64,000 nt of DNA from Saxidomus purpurata (GCA_022818135.1 JAFMSR010000002.1:51626348-51690347); one strand, 5' to 3'; positions 1-33,296 are shown, counted from the first letter of the stretch. Numbers and translations are program-made. Notes: generated by a model from the letters alone, not told the origin.

Positions 1-3000
1 ATGCTTCAATTTCGATAAAGCACTCCAAGCCATAGATTATTTCGATTCTTATAAGCCGAATTTATGAAAACTATCGTAAGTACTACGGGCCTTTTTCAGT
101 TCGGCGGTATTGTGTAAACTGGCATAAATAGTGGCTGTTGGAATTTACTCCCATATTCGGGCAACCGTTCAAGATATCATACATGTACAAAGCATTTTTA
201 CACAAACTTATTTCAGTTTTATTATCTAATACATAAAATGTATAAAATATATCTGACCGTGACATTGTGCAGGAGACGTCAGATTTTAGAACCTAACAAA
301 GCAGACAATCGATTTAAATACGTATCGCTAACCTGAGCTGTAAAACGTTTTAACGTGCAATAATGACGTCAGTGTAGTGGCGTAAAGGTTTTCATTCATT
401 GTTTTGTCACCCGGAATCACAACACTGCGTGACGCTTAATCCTGAATTTTCTTGGCCTTTTTAAAGGAAAACAAGGTGAATTTATTCTAATGCTTAACTG
501 TCGCAACCAAAACAATATAGTTCTTAATCCCAACTATTTCATGCGACTGATGTATTTATATAGATATTATTTCTATTTTTACATGTTATTTTTCTGCATG
601 GGGGTAAATTAGAAAAGTCGGAAGGAGCTACTTCCAGGTCCGAAACTCCGCCTACTTTTCCGAGTGCTTTAATCATATTAAAGCACTCGAACTGACTATA
701 GAAATATACCAGACACATATTAGAATAAACAATAAAAATTTAAACGCTACGACTTGTTCTATCTTTATTAAGACATTTTGCCTGCAATTTCGTTACATAA
801 TGACATCTATTCTGTATAAAAACAGTTACTGTTTTTTAAACTTGAACGACGTCATTGTCGCATGCATCGTCTCCAGCATTAATTACTTTAATCCGAGTTA
901 AAGATTGCAAAACAGTGAAAATAAAAATGGTAATCAAAACTGTGGATCATCGCTTTTATTTCACTAAAAAAACTATATAATTCACTGGAAAACATAAAAT
1001 AAACGTATTTATGCGCGAACATGATTATACAACGACCGAGCTATCAAACATTTTAAATTATTCAATTTTCCATTTTTTTCCCACTGTTCGTCGTTTTATT
1101 ATGTAAATGTTTGCCACCATGGGCTTAATAAATAGTTTTTGATGGAACGCTCGTTGTGTGCATTTGAGACGCATGTGTGTGCATAATTTTTCATAACTCT
1201 ACTTAAAGTTATATTTCAAAGATAAACTAGCACGTTTCTCTGTTGCTCTGACCATCACCGTTTGCCCCGATACATGTATTACCTTCTGCTCCGCGAAAAT
1301 AGTGTTTTCACGTTATAACTGGCCTTCTCGTCTGGCTCCATTGTCACCCGCATCTGGTACAACGTCGCATATATATTACACAGACTCTTCAATATCATTA
1401 ATTATGTAAATTATGGGTATCACTATCTGTTTTTATTTGTTCCATACTAGTATTGATTATTCTACATTTGCGTATCAAAAGATTGCTGTGTCAACGTTCA
1501 ACTTTGTCTCAGCTGACCTTACGATTCATGTACCTCATTGACGTCAGGCGACGTTATCATTATCTTCTTGATGTCCGAACTTTACTTTGCTGCAATTTTG
1601 TGAAAACAATGCGCGAGAACCCCACTTTTTAATTGTTTTATGTTATTTGTAAGGATCTACGCTTAATCACAGTCGATAAGTTGGTTGAATCTCGTTCCGT
1701 TGACCAAAACTAACCTTAAAGTGAGTTGGGGGTCACAAGGGTGAAAAAAATGAGCGGATTTCAGTATTAAACGTTTCGCGGTGGAAATAAGAACGGCAAA
1801 AGCATCTAAAATTTTATATAGGCGTATTTTGCAGTTAAAGAGTTAGCATATGATATTTTTGAAATTTCAATAGGGGCATATTTGAACCAATGATGCGTGT
1901 TAACGTTGATTGTACACCATTGATATTCGACGTCGCGTTGATAGGAAACGAAGAAAAAAAATATAAAAACTTTAACGAATAAAATATGAACATGTTAGGG
2001 TACCATTATGCAAAATTTCATAACAATCGGAGAAAACTCGATTTTTTTACGTGATATTACAAATGTATTTTACAGTTATATTAGTTACCACCGGAGAACT
2101 TCCACGTTACATCTTTAGTGTATTTAAATGCAATTGAATTTAGATTAGAAACCCTGTATCAATAAATGTAGTGTATGTTATCGTGTAATTTATATGTTTA
2201 TATGAACATTATTATGCTGAAGTTATGCAACTTTTAATGACAATATATTGATTCATGGTTTATGCATAAATAAAAAACTTTCGTCTTCAAAGTCAAGCGT
2301 CTTTCTAATAAAATGCAAAAAATCGTCGCAAGTCTATATGCATATTCGTGCTAGCATGGGCTAACAGCTTTTGTCAGGTACATTTTAAAGCTATAACAAG
2401 TTATTTCAGTGTTTTTAAGTCAGCTTTACTTTAGTCACAGCACTACACAAGGATAGACGTCGAGAGTCAGTGTTGTTGAGTTTTTGGGGGCAAAAATGAA
2501 CACTTATCTGCTTTCTTATAACTTGTTTAGACAAACAACGCAGGAATGCATTTATAAATGATAAGATGAATTGAGCTTGCCTTAGACTGACACCTGTGGA
2601 TCGATAAGTTTGCCTATTCTGACTGTTATTCGAGGGAGGCAGTTAACAGGGAAACTGTTTTTGTTGTTGTTGTTATTGTTTCATTATTTAAAGTTGAATT
2701 GTTCTGAGATTGATATACTAAGAAGTACTTAAATGTCTGGTCATTTCCGCATTTTCCGTAGGCTCCTTAATTCGTTAGTTTACTTTGTCGCAAATCTAAA
2801 AGAAATGTGACGGGATTTCACATGTTACATGTATTATTCTGAAATATACCATGGTTTACGAACTGCGTCGTTTTCGTTAACGTGTAGGAAAATCCTGTCC
2901 ACGTCACCGCCATTACAACAAGCATATATACTCTGAAGTACAGATGCCCCAAGGTATATATATTGAACCGGAAGTGCTTTAAGAGATAAGAATGTCTTAT

Positions 3001-3157
3001 CTTGTTATAAAAGTTTAAATTAGTCTCTATCAATTGCACTTAATTGTACAGCTCTCTGAACCTTGCTTTCTACATACTTGTTATAATATTTCAATATATT
3101 TACAGGTGATTGGCTCCTGGATTATCTTATTGTATAAATAACATACTGCTGGTGGAT
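1..3157. other. Intergenic sequence, no gene recognised
   Basis: AT-rich sequence without a convincing coding exon on either strand. A short perfect hairpin (GAGTGCTTTAAT and its complement) lies near 660-690. A TATA-like TATAAATA stands at about 3133-3140, just before the start codon of the first gene. It is too close to that ATG for a normal 5' UTR, so transcription may start further upstream with a 5' UTR intron (acceptor-like TTTACAG near 3100). I see nothing else that can be supported. Confidence 0.5.
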
Positions 3158-4129
3158 ATGAGGAATATACTTGCCACTCTATTAATCTGTGTCGGTAAGT
3201 AAAATGCAAAACGGCGAGGTTGTGCAGGAAAAGTGTTGTTAAATGCACCACCATTATTTTATTATATCCTCATCGAATGATTGAAAACAGTAAGTTATAC
3301 AAAATTTGCTATATTCTTGTTTAAAACAAGTAGATGTATTTATAAGCTATGCGCTATCCGATCTTTAAATATGAAAAAGCACTGTCAAAACGCGTATCAT
3401 AAAGGCAATATGTTTCCTTTGTATTTATCACGAACCTGACTTGATTTGCTGTGACCTAAATAGAATTGTTTTTTATCGACAAATCTCAATGGCATGTCCG
3501 ATACAGACAAATTCGTAATAACTACCCTAGTATTCATTATGCTCAAACATACAAAATGTTAACCTATGTTTTGGTTTTGATTGAAATAAAACTTTGAAAC
3601 TTTGAAACTTTTTAATGTAAGCAGTTATCTTATATAGCTCTACTGATCAATCATATGACATGATATCGTACCTTATGGTTTTCTTTTGGTTTCTTCGTAT
3701 TCGACTTTTTATATGTTTCAATTACATGTACCAGGGTCTGATAAGATTTTTAAGGAAGGGCATACAAGATTGAGTTTCGTTTTGTTTGCAGTGTTCACAG
3801 GATTATCATACTGTTTTGTTTGCAGTGTTCACAGGTTTATCATACTGTTTTGTTTGCAGTGTTCACAGGGTTATCATACTGTTTTGTTTGCAGTGTTCAC
3901 AGGGTTATCATACTGTTGTGTTTCTGATGTTGAATGCAGTGGTGTCACGTGTCCGTCACTAAAGTCCGCCTACTGTCACGATTCCCAATGTCACTGTCAT
4001 TACAAACACGAATGTTTCACAGCGGCTGATTGCGCGTATGCAGACTGCTTCATCTTCAGTATTCTGTCATGTGACAACAATCACTGTCACTGTACCCTCC
4101 CTACAACCACAAAAACGATAAATGGTTAG
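3158..4129 (+). CDS. Secreted cysteine-rich protein, Cvsi/I84-type serine protease inhibitor-like
   Basis: Two exons. 3158-3194 starts MRNILATLLICV and ends in a GTAAGT donor in phase 1. 3894-4129 follows a TTTGTTTGCAG acceptor and ends in TAG. Joined they give 90 residues: a hydrophobic signal peptide of about 20 residues, then a compact domain with about 14 cysteines. That domain is built from two similar halves, each with C-x5-C...C-x5-C-x-C spacing and HCHC-type ends, followed by a Thr-rich tail. Known of the family: this layout resembles the small bivalve inhibitors Cvsi-1/2 (MEROPS I84), secreted by haemocytes or digestive gland and active on subtilisin-like proteases. Assignment to that family is from spacing recalled by eye, so inhibition is inferred. 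Odd: the acceptor region is repeated four times in tandem at 3778-3927. The first copy is in frame with the last and could add 34 residues. An unrelated Cys-rich antimicrobial peptide is the main alternative. Confidence 0.65.
3778..3927 (+). repeat. 34-bp tandem repeat carrying the exon 2 splice acceptor, four copies
   Basis: Four almost identical 34-bp units each contain a pyrimidine-rich tract, TTTGCAG and the first bases of exon 2. Potential exon starts are 3792, 3826, 3860 and 3894. Three units make 102 bp, so acceptors 1 and 4 keep the same reading frame while 2 and 3 do not. Confidence 0.9.
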
Positions 4130-4634
4130 AGCAAGATACGGTAAGGCAACGACCTCCGATGGGGCATATTACTTTCATGAAACTTACTGCCTTAACTTTA
4201 ATTTTAAATATTGTGAAATATTGTTTACTTTGATGTCTATAATTGATGTGATATAGGTGAAATGATTTTTTTGTTAAGTTCAACATTCAAAATGCCAAAC
4301 ACAAAGAAAAATGAATATAAAACCATGAATATTAACTTAAGCTAATTGCGGTCAAAATATTCAAAACGATGAACCGATATCAGGTCCAACGGTAGGTGCT
4401 AACACACAGTCTACATTATTGGCAGGTGAAATAATTCGAATGGCGCCATTACACGGTACAAGGAATCCTTTAAAAGTTCTAAGTCCCAAAAGCTCTATCA
4501 AATGCCTTGAGGTTTGATCGGTCTTACTTGAAACTTTGGATGCCTAATACCACCAATCAGAAATTGTTTTTATAGATTACTATTATCAGATGTTCAATTT
4601 AGTATGATTGCTACAGAGTTAAAGCTTTCTTGTC

Positions 4635-4763
4635 TTGGAATGTACTACCTCTAAGGGGCGGTATATTGGGAATGTACTACCTCTAAGGGGCGGTATATTG
4701 GGAATGTACTACCTCTAAGGGGCGGTATATTGGGAATGTACTACCTCTAAGGGGCGGTATATT
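4635..4763. repeat. 32-bp minisatellite, four copies
   Basis: A 32-bp unit (TTGGGAATGTACTACCTCTA followed by AGGGGCGGTATA) is repeated four times. Copies 2-4 are identical and copy 1 lacks one G. It lies downstream of the secreted-protein gene and has no coding sense. Confidence 0.95.
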
Positions 4764-5599
4764 GATAACTTACATCAGAACTTGAGAATCAAGATTACGA
4801 TATTTAAAAAGATAAGTACAAACATAGTCAGCATTTGAAATTGGCAAATAATTGCTATTCGATATCAGCATTTGAATGTACATGTTTTTTATATTCCGCA
4901 GGTCCTACACAAGCATGTCAATGAAGTTGAAAGAAATGAAAATTGTATTGTTCATACTTACATGTATAAAAACTATTAAAGCATTTGATTAATACACTTC
5001 GTGTTTTTTACTTCGTAAAAATATGTCAGAATTATGTTGAGCTGTGTACAGACCCGAATGTTTAGATGCTTTTATAACGTCGCATATAATTAACCGACAA
5101 CATAAGCCACACAGTTATTTTGCGACAAACAGGGTATCCAATAATAAGCACTTACCTTTTCCAAGAAGCAGAAAGCTTCTCTTTATCTTCTGACACAATG
5201 GTGTAGCACTTATATTTTTATCGTAACTAGCCAAACAGAGAGTCATTGATGGTGAATTGTATGTTGAAAGTCTGCTTTCTGCTTTTATTAATACAGAGAA
5301 GTAGGCTTCCTTAAAGGTCAAGTGTTTGTCGTTATAGCTTGTTTTCAATATTGTAGTATCTAGAATAAGTTCAAGTCAAGCCAAGTCAAGCAATATTTAT
5401 TTATAAATTCGGGTTGAGAATAACATTGATACAGAGTACAAAAATAAACACAAGCTCTGAACAGCGTTTAACGCCGACTTCTATCACACTACAATTAACA
5501 TACATAGTGAAGAATATCATTTAGTAAGACATAGTATTACAGTATTATATCTCATGACCATAGCAAAAAAATTCACAAGTATTGGTATTACTTCAGTTT
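4764..5599. other. Intergenic sequence
   Basis: No gene recognised. A short CAAGTCAAG repeat followed by an AT-rich stretch at 5370-5460 looks like part of a dispersed repeat, possibly the tail of the composite that includes the adjacent SINE. Confidence 0.4.
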
Positions 5600-5762
5600 A
5601 TACTAATTTATTTTAGCTCGATTGTAGAAGCTTGTCGCTCGAATCACTGTCGGGTCCACTTCCTGGAAAAACCAGTACTGGTGACATATGAGGAGGTAAT
5701 TAAGGTCTCGAACCCGCAACCTCCGGGATGAGCGGCAGGCACCTTAGCGTCTACCCCCCACT
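5600..5762 (-). mobile_element. tRNA-derived SINE, minus strand
   Basis: Read on the minus strand, this holds a tRNA-like head with a Pol III B box (GGTTCGAGACC) after GCTCATCCCGGAGGTTGCG. A conserved body (CACCAGTACTGG) and a tail ending CAATCGAGCTAAAATAAAT follow. A second copy of the same family, in the opposite orientation, lies at 62150-62312, which confirms a dispersed element. Bivalve genomes are known to carry such SINEs. Confidence 0.8.
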
Positions 5763-6300
5763 CCCCTCCCCGTGCATTTTATCACAGGTAGCACATACTG
5801 TATCATATCACAAAGGCATAAATGGAAATAATTGGCAATTTAAAAGCTGTGTGAAAGCTGCTGATCCTGACCTAAGTCTAAGAACTGCCATAAAAAAGAA
5901 TACATAAATAAAACTCTGAGAAGGAAAAGAAATAAAAATGGTGACTGTTAAGAAATAGTTTAGAAGCAATTTATCCCACAAAATGAGAATTGAGAGGAGC
6001 TGGTCAGCATGCCTTACTAACATATAAACACATGAACTAGCTTACAAGTGTCAAGAAGACATAGCTAGCTGCTATTGCAAGCAAAAATTGAGAAATAAAC
6101 ATGTTACAATACATGTTAACAAAACATAATATTTCGTCATCTATAAGTATACCCTTCGTGTCCGAAACGATCTTTTCCATGCACGAAGGTCTATTTCTAT
6201 CACGTATAAATTATTAAAATAATTGTAGACTGTTCTAAAATGTAACCCTTTACTACTGTCCGTTGCGTTACGGCACTTTACGGGAAATAATCATGCCAAG
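5763..6300. other. Upstream flank of the aconitase gene
   Basis: AT-rich sequence with no recognisable exon. It forms the immediate upstream region of the ACO2 start exon. Confidence 0.4.
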
Positions 6301-6304
6301 TTCG

Positions 6305-6312
6305 TGACGTCA
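6305..6312 (+). promoter_or_regulatory. Palindromic CRE (TGACGTCA) just upstream of ACO2
   Basis: A full cAMP-response element TGACGTCA lies 18 bp before the ACO2 start codon. CREB/ATF sites near the start are common in metabolic housekeeping promoters. Function here is inferred. Confidence 0.5.
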
Positions 6313-6330
6313 CAGTTTGCAAAGGTGACC

Positions 6331-26862
<20,532 letters not shown>

Positions 26863-28375
26863 GTACAGACATTGTTAATGCTGACAATGTTTAAACTGTG
26901 ATGTTTTTGGCAGTGAATTCATTTTCTGGAACTGGAAATCTTAACATTGCTATGATAAGTTCTGTAAAGATTGTGAATGGAATAATGCATTTTTCTTATT
27001 TCTACATGTTTGAGATAGTTTGATCCCGAAAGTTCTATATTTCAGTTCCCTAAACCCCAATGTACACTATATATTAAGTGATGTATGTTAGATGTGAATT
27101 GAATGTGTAATTTTTTTTTGTATTTTCACGAAACTTCAATTCCATAGTCCCAGTGGTTCTTCAATATTGTAGTGTACTTACAAAAGCATGGTAAAATTTG
27201 GCCAAAAGAAGTGCATTGAATATCAGCACTAAATTTATTTTTTTTTATATATAGAGTTAGTGGTAAAAGTAATTACCTTCTTAAACTGCCTGCTACTGGT
27301 GTCAGAAAAGCTCATAACGAGGGTAATAAGTACGTTACATTACATGTATGACATCCCACCATATTCTTAAGCAGATATTTTTAACCATAGGGGAGATTAT
27401 ATTGCGTTTTGTTGCTGTTTAATGCGTATTCATTGTCAAGTAGGCAGAGAGACATTTGGTAGCAGTACACTTGTTGTAGTCAGCTTCATAGAACCTCAGT
27501 ATAAAGATTGTATTTATTTAGAGACTTTGTTAAATTGTCTTCAAATTGGTAGCTAAATAGTGATTTGTTGTCTTCTGTTTTGCACATGTTTTTACATTTT
27601 TGTGCCATTGCAAAATACTGTGTAGTTATACAGCTGAAACAGAATTAGTATTTATCTTAAATTTTTAGCCAATGGAAATGCTTCATACATAAATTTTTAG
27701 CCTGTCTATTTATCATAAATTTTGAATGGATAATTCTGTAATTATTAATACATTACTTGTATATAGAGCAACACCAGTTATGTGGTTTCGTATTGAGCAA
27801 GTGTATATAACCTAAATATAGGTCAGATTCTAAGGCGGTAAGAGTCTGAGGTATAGAGAAATTTAAAAGACAGAAGGCCTGTTTATTGGCGCAATTAGGG
27901 TTATCAGTTCACATGTATCTACATACATGTATACAGTGAAAAGGAATGAATGATATAACCTTATGCTGTGATAGCTTTGAGTCTTTGTATATTTTTACTG
28001 AAAAAGTGATGAACCGTAACAATATAAAGTGTTAATAATATGGAATGAAAGTAAAAGTTATGCCTGACTGTTTACAGGCTAGAAACCAAAGCAAATTTTC
28101 TGACAGTTTCACAACTTTCCATTGTTTCAAACAAATTCTCAGAAGAAGGGAAATGATATACATGAGTGTATTGAATTTTTGACAGTCCACTTGACATTTT
28201 ACAGGAATTCTATTAAAAATGTGTGAGCACTGTTTTGCGGCATTAATTGTAAATTGTTTAATCAAATCATAAACATGTGAACAAAGCATGTGACAAAGTC
28301 AGTTATAAATTCACATTGTTGTTATACATTAGTTTTGACCACAGATGTGAAATAAACAATGAAATCAGCCATTTT
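26863..28375 (+). other. ACO2: Probable ACO2 3' UTR, with AATAAA at 28351-28356
   Basis: AT-rich, non-coding sequence after the ACO2 stop. The AATAAA at 28351 would define a 3' UTR of about 1.5 kb. Earlier, weaker signals cannot be excluded. Confidence 0.4.
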
Positions 28376-30701
28376 CTTTGGTTATATTTTCACACTACTT
28401 GAGACTTGTGTTTGTATACCATAACAAACGGAGATCATAACTTGATAACTTAAGATACATGCACTTATATAAGTCTTGTGCTTCAATCACAATTATTGTA
28501 CCCACTTCATTTTAACCTGGACTGACAACACGGTGATATATTAAATGGTTTGCTTAAAATACAACTGAACATTGAGAAGTATTTCTTATAAGAATTATTT
28601 TTAGCTTAAATGATTGTAATATCCTTACCAATTTTTATAAGTTCACAAAATTAGTAAATTAACATCTAAATAATGTTGTAATATATGTATTGTCCTTAAA
28701 GAGACCAACATTTGATCACAATAGAAATATCCATTAACTTGAGGTTTTATCTGATCATCCCAAAACCTAGTTCCAATATTTGTAGACATAATATACTTTA
28801 TAATGGTCATTTTTGTGTAAAGAATTACCACTTTACACACTAGCTTTGTTGATAAAATTTTGCTTGAGCCTGCTTGATATAATTGTCACTTTGGTGGTTC
28901 GGTGTTTGTGCCCGAGCTAACTTCCTCATGCATTGAAAGATTGTGAAATTGTTCGCAGTAGTAGGACAACACGTCTCTGAGAAGATGACACATGTAACAC
29001 AAAAGTCAAGCTCACAGAGATTAAAGGTAAAACTGTGCATATGATCCCTTATCTGGTCTGTAACTTCATCATGCAATGAAGTATTTTGAATTGACATGAC
29101 ACAGTTGGTCACAATGATGGGGTTGCTTCACACTCAAGACTAAACTCTGTAGCTCAAAGTACAGGGTCTCACTTAAGAGATTAAAGGTAAAAAACGGGAA
29201 CATCCAGACCTTCGTAAGACCATGTGTCACCAACAAGACCTAGTCCATTCAATCTGTTACTGTTGTCGGACTCAACATGTTGACCATGGGCATCTAGCTT
29301 TGATTTCATTTGAATTTTGTATGATTTTCTGTAAACTTTACAGGTGCTTTTTGTACCATACAAGCGGAGCGCTCTGTTAAAAATAGAAACCTTCAGACTG
29401 CTACTTATTCAGTTTACATAATGGTGATACATCTTTGCGTAAAACATATGATTCACAGTTTTTGACACCGTTTCTGAATTGACTTAGACATTGATACACC
29501 TCTGATTATACACATATAAAATCACAATCGGAGTGTGATGGAATTAGTTCTGATGCAAGTGTTTGCAGTCAAAAAATGCAGAGCTGAAAAGTTTCATCAT
29601 TGTTAAATGAAATCTTGCCAAGTGTTTCATATCAGGAATATAACAGAACCTTACTGGTTAAGTGTTGAACATTTAATATTACTATTATACAGATAAATTA
29701 TGACAAAAAAGTATATTTATGACAAGAACAAGCTTATACAGCCAATTGAGCAAAATTTAATGTAAGGAACACACAATATATTAATACATTTGAACCAAAA
29801 CAATGTAAAGTAGAATCGTCTTACTGTACTTTAGCGTCTTTTTTCTAAAGATGAACCATACATGATTGTTCTGAGCATAATTGTAAAATACCGCATTTCT
29901 ATCACTCCAGAAGCGAGATATAACTAATGAAATATAGTCGTATGTAAGTATTTTTGATTAGCTCAACTGAGCATGCATTTTTCTTTGCTGTTTTGATCAC
30001 AGACATAATTATACACATGTAATTTATACATTTAAAAAAGAGAAAATCGGAACCCCCGCTTAGAATGTATACATTTACTCCGTAGTTGTATTTTATTGTG
30101 AACTGTATTTGTTAAAAAAAAGTCTGCTGCAGTTTGTCGCTTATTGTCATACTTTATGCAAGTATTCTATAAGAAATCTAATATTATTCATAACCAGAGT
30201 GAAATTTCATTTATCCTTTTATCCAAAAATAATCAAAATGGTACTTTTTTTATCTAATTACATTCGTAAATGTAGCATTCAAAATGCTGTTTTCATTAAT
30301 CACCTGTGTTACCAAAATATTACATGAAAAACAATGCAGCCATTTATGCGAAAAAAAAACCTCAATTACTTAAAAGCCACTTGCCCACTTTCTAGTGAAG
30401 TATTTTAATTTCTTCAAAATGATATATAAAACATAAAATGTAAAATAAATGCTAAAAATAAAAAAAAAAGGAAAATTTATTAAAATGGTGGGTTTGAGTG
30501 ACGGCACGGCTACACTATATGGTTATACTGGGATTTCAAAAGTATTTGCAACGCTTTAAAATTTGGTAGCTGTACTTTCAAAAGTACATATATACTTTTC
30601 AGGAATTTATACTGAAACATCTTATCAATCGTTCTAAACTATGTTTATTTCAGACAGTTAATAGAACCTTCTTTTTCCCAAAAATCTAAAGGCGAGAAGC
30701 T
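28376..30701. other. Intergenic region between the convergent ACO2 and TLR genes
   Basis: No gene recognised. The last about 300 bp (from about 30370) are the 3' flank of the TLR gene and have a diverged copy at 51393-51765. Confidence 0.5.
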
Positions 30702-33296
30702 TCAAGAATTCATCCTTTTAACCGAATTGCAAAGACTCTCCCAGAAATGTGGTTCATCATCTTCATTTTCCGTATACTTCAGATATGTATTTGCTTTAAT
30801 CCAAGCTAGCATCTCATTTGACATAGATTGAACAGGCACTCCGGTAAGTTTCACGACAACCAGACAATTTGCCCCTTCTCTTGAATACATACTGTCCATT
30901 CTTGCCATGTTGAATTCATAAATACACCACGAACTTTTCAAGAAATTCTCTGAAATAACAGCAACAGTTTTTCTGCTGTTCCTTATTGCCCCGACGATGT
31001 TGTCATGAACGTTTCTGCCAGGGCGAAAATCCCTCTCATGGAGACATAGTTTTAAATTCTGATCTTCGAGATGATGAACTAGTTTATCTAGTGTAAAATC
31101 CCTATCCTCATCGGAATACGATATAAATGCATCATAGACATAGGTTTCTTCTGCTTCTTCATTTATTGGTTTGTATCCAAAGTATCGGATCTTTGCCATT
31201 CTTGTAAGATATATAAATGTCCAACGCTTTCTGTAGATGATACCAACTATTACAATAGCTAGAAATACGGAAACACCAATGGAACTTAAAACTAGTAAAA
31301 GAACATACGAACCACAAGATCTTTCAAGGTTTTCGACCTGAGCTATGAAAGTTTCGACAGATATTGTTGTTCCATTTGCATCGCAAAATGTGTACTCGTT
31401 AAATCCAACCATGCTACTCTTGTGTTTGACCATCCACATTAGAAAGTCCTTTTCGTCACATGTGCAAGTTATAGTGTTGTTTCTAAGATCTATTTTAAAA
31501 CTTTGTTTAAGACTCTTCACATTTTTCTCCAGTCTTTTCCTAAGAGATTTTGGAAGGCTTCGAATTGAGTTGAACCGCAGATTTAAATATTTCAATTTTT
31601 TCAGTTTCCTAACATCTATTGTCCATACGTCAATGTTGTTTACACTGAGATCCAATGTCTCAAGTTTGGTCATTTTGGAAAAGGTAGATGGTGGAATAGA
31701 AGATATAATATTTGATGAAAGATTCAGTGTTCTTAGATTAGTTAAACCGCCAAAGATTTGATATGAATTATCAGTATTAGCTAAAACCAAACCAATAAAA
31801 TTTTGCTGTATTTGTAAATTTTCAACTGTCCCCAAGAATTTAGTAGCAAGTGGGCCTACGTAGGAACAATAATTTCGTGACAAATCTAAATGCTTTAACT
31901 TTGGAAGCGGACCCACAGATCCAGTCCAAGCAGAGAGGACATTGCCAGAAAAATCCAAGACTTCTACACTGTTGTTCGTTGGCAGGATTGGAAAGGATGA
32001 AACATTATACTGCAAACCACAGTTAGAAAAGTATGCTTTTAATAACGATTTTGGAATTTGTGGCAACATAAACTTTTGACTGTTTTCAACGAAAGGGCAC
32101 TGTTTCTTTCGTAAACTGATGTTGCGCAAGTAATCATCCTTCATGTATGGACAGTCGTTGAATGATGCGTCTCCCTTCGGTATTGGATCAACCGGTTCCG
32201 AGAAGAATAACTCGGGGCTATGTGCTGAGTTTTGTCGGCTTCCGTGAAATTCGGTCACATTAGAAGCACATCCTATCTGCATGCAGTATGGCGTAAAAGT
32301 AAATTTGTTATCTTCTATATGCACGGTTTTCAGCGACGTTGGGAGAAGAATCAATGCATTTGTTTCGAACATAACCAAACGATTACTACTTAAATCAATT
32401 TCATTTAATGATGTATTCCACAAGTAACAAACGTCTCTCTTCGTTATCTGCGTGCCGATTCCAAACGTTGTGAAGACTTTGGAATAGTTTACGAATTTAA
32501 TGTTAGTAAATTGTAAGCCATATGTTATATTTCTTGCTACGCGAAATCCAAGTTGTTTATTTGAAGACAAATCTAACCTTTCCAACATTGGTAGCTTTTG
32601 GAACGTACCTGCGTGTATGTTTGTAATCTTACAGTTGGAAATATTTAATACTTTTATATATGGTACGTTCTCAAATGTAGTATTGGACAGCTCAGACAGA
32701 CTGCAATAACCATTCCAACCCGATAATGTTAGATTTCTCAAGTTTCGTAGATTTCGATAACTGTCTGGGAAACTTCCATTCGGCAAGCCATCTAGATATA
32801 GCGTCGTCAAGTAGCCCAGAGAATGCAAAACTGGATATGAAAAATTCCCGCTCACATTGATACCCGAATTCGAATTCAACATTAATGTTTTCAATGTCCC
32901 TGGGAAATAAAGTATCCGCCCAGTGTCTTGGTAGTACCGAACTAAACGGTTGTCACTTAGATCCAAAAGATTAAGCTTATGAAATCCGTGAAAGACGAGT
33001 TTTCCTATTTCGGAAATTTGATTTCCAGTGAGGTGTAGTTTTGCAAGCTCTTCACATCCAAATAAGTCTCTGTTACTAATAGCGTCAATATCATTACGCT
33101 CAACCCGCAAGCCAGATATTTTGTTCACTGTTAAGTTCCCAATTTCTTTACATATATCTCGCAACTGTAGAAAGGTTTCAGAACAGTCCATTTCCTGGTT
33201 GACTGTGCATGAACAGTTTCCATTAGGTCCACATGAGATAGCTTCCACATAAAATGAACAGGTGAAAATAATAAAAATCCGCAATATAATTTCCAT
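30702..33296 (-). CDS. Toll-like receptor, single exon, intact
   Basis: 864 residues, a pattern-recognition receptor that would sit in the plasma or endosomal membrane and signal through MyD88-type adaptors to NF-kB. Domains: signal peptide 1-19; N-terminal cysteine cluster (Cys22, 28, 30, 38, 49); about a dozen and a half leucine-rich repeats (LTTLYLDGLPNGSFPD, LETLDLSVNNIDVW and so on); a CxC...C...C cap just before the membrane; transmembrane segment about 664-688; TIR domain 719-860. The TIR domain has box 1 YDAFISYS, box 2 RDFRPGR with its BB-loop proline near 759, and box 3 HFW near 851. One C-terminal LRR cap marks it as a single-cysteine-cluster TLR. The upstream ATG is followed at once by the signal peptide, so the start is firm. 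Intronless TLRs are usual in bivalve expansions. Ligand cannot be told. It is convergent with ACO2. Confidence 0.95.
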   Translation of the reverse strand: MEIILRIFIIFTCSFYVEAISCGPNGNCSCTVNQEMDCSETFLQLRDICKEIGNLTVNKISGLRVERNDIDAISNRDLFGCEELAKLHLTGNQISEIGKLVFHGFHKLNLLDLSDNRLVRYYQDTGRILYFPGTLKTLMLNSNSGINVSGNFSYPVLHSLGYLTTLYLDGLPNGSFPDSYRNLRNLRNLTLSGWNGYCSLSELSNTTFENVPYIKVLNISNCKITNIHAGTFQKLPMLERLDLSSNKQLGFRVARNITYGLQFTNIKFVNYSKVFTTFGIGTQITKRDVCYLWNTSLNEIDLSSNRLVMFETNALILLPTSLKTVHIEDNKFTFTPYCMQIGCASNVTEFHGSRQNSAHSPELFFSEPVDPIPKGDASFNDCPYMKDDYLRNISLRKKQCPFVENSQKFMLPQIPKSLLKAYFSNCGLQYNVSSFPILPTNNSVEVLDFSGNVLSAWTGSVGPLPKLKHLDLSRNYCSYVGPLATKFLGTVENLQIQQNFIGLVLANTDNSYQIFGGLTNLRTLNLSSNIISSIPPSTFSKMTKLETLDLSVNNIDVWTIDVRKLKKLKYLNLRFNSIRSLPKSLRKRLEKNVKSLKQSFKIDLRNNTITCTCDEKDFLMWMVKHKSSMVGFNEYTFCDANGTTISVETFIAQVENLERSCGSYVLLLVLSSIGVSVFLAIVIVGIIYRKRWTFIYLTRMAKIRYFGYKPINEEAEETYVYDAFISYSDEDRDFTLDKLVHHLEDQNLKLCLHERDFRPGRNVHDNIVGAIRNSRKTVAVISENFLKSSWCIYEFNMARMDSMYSREGANCLVVVKLTGVPVQSMSNEMLAWIKANTYLKYTENEDDEPHFWESLCNSVKRMNS

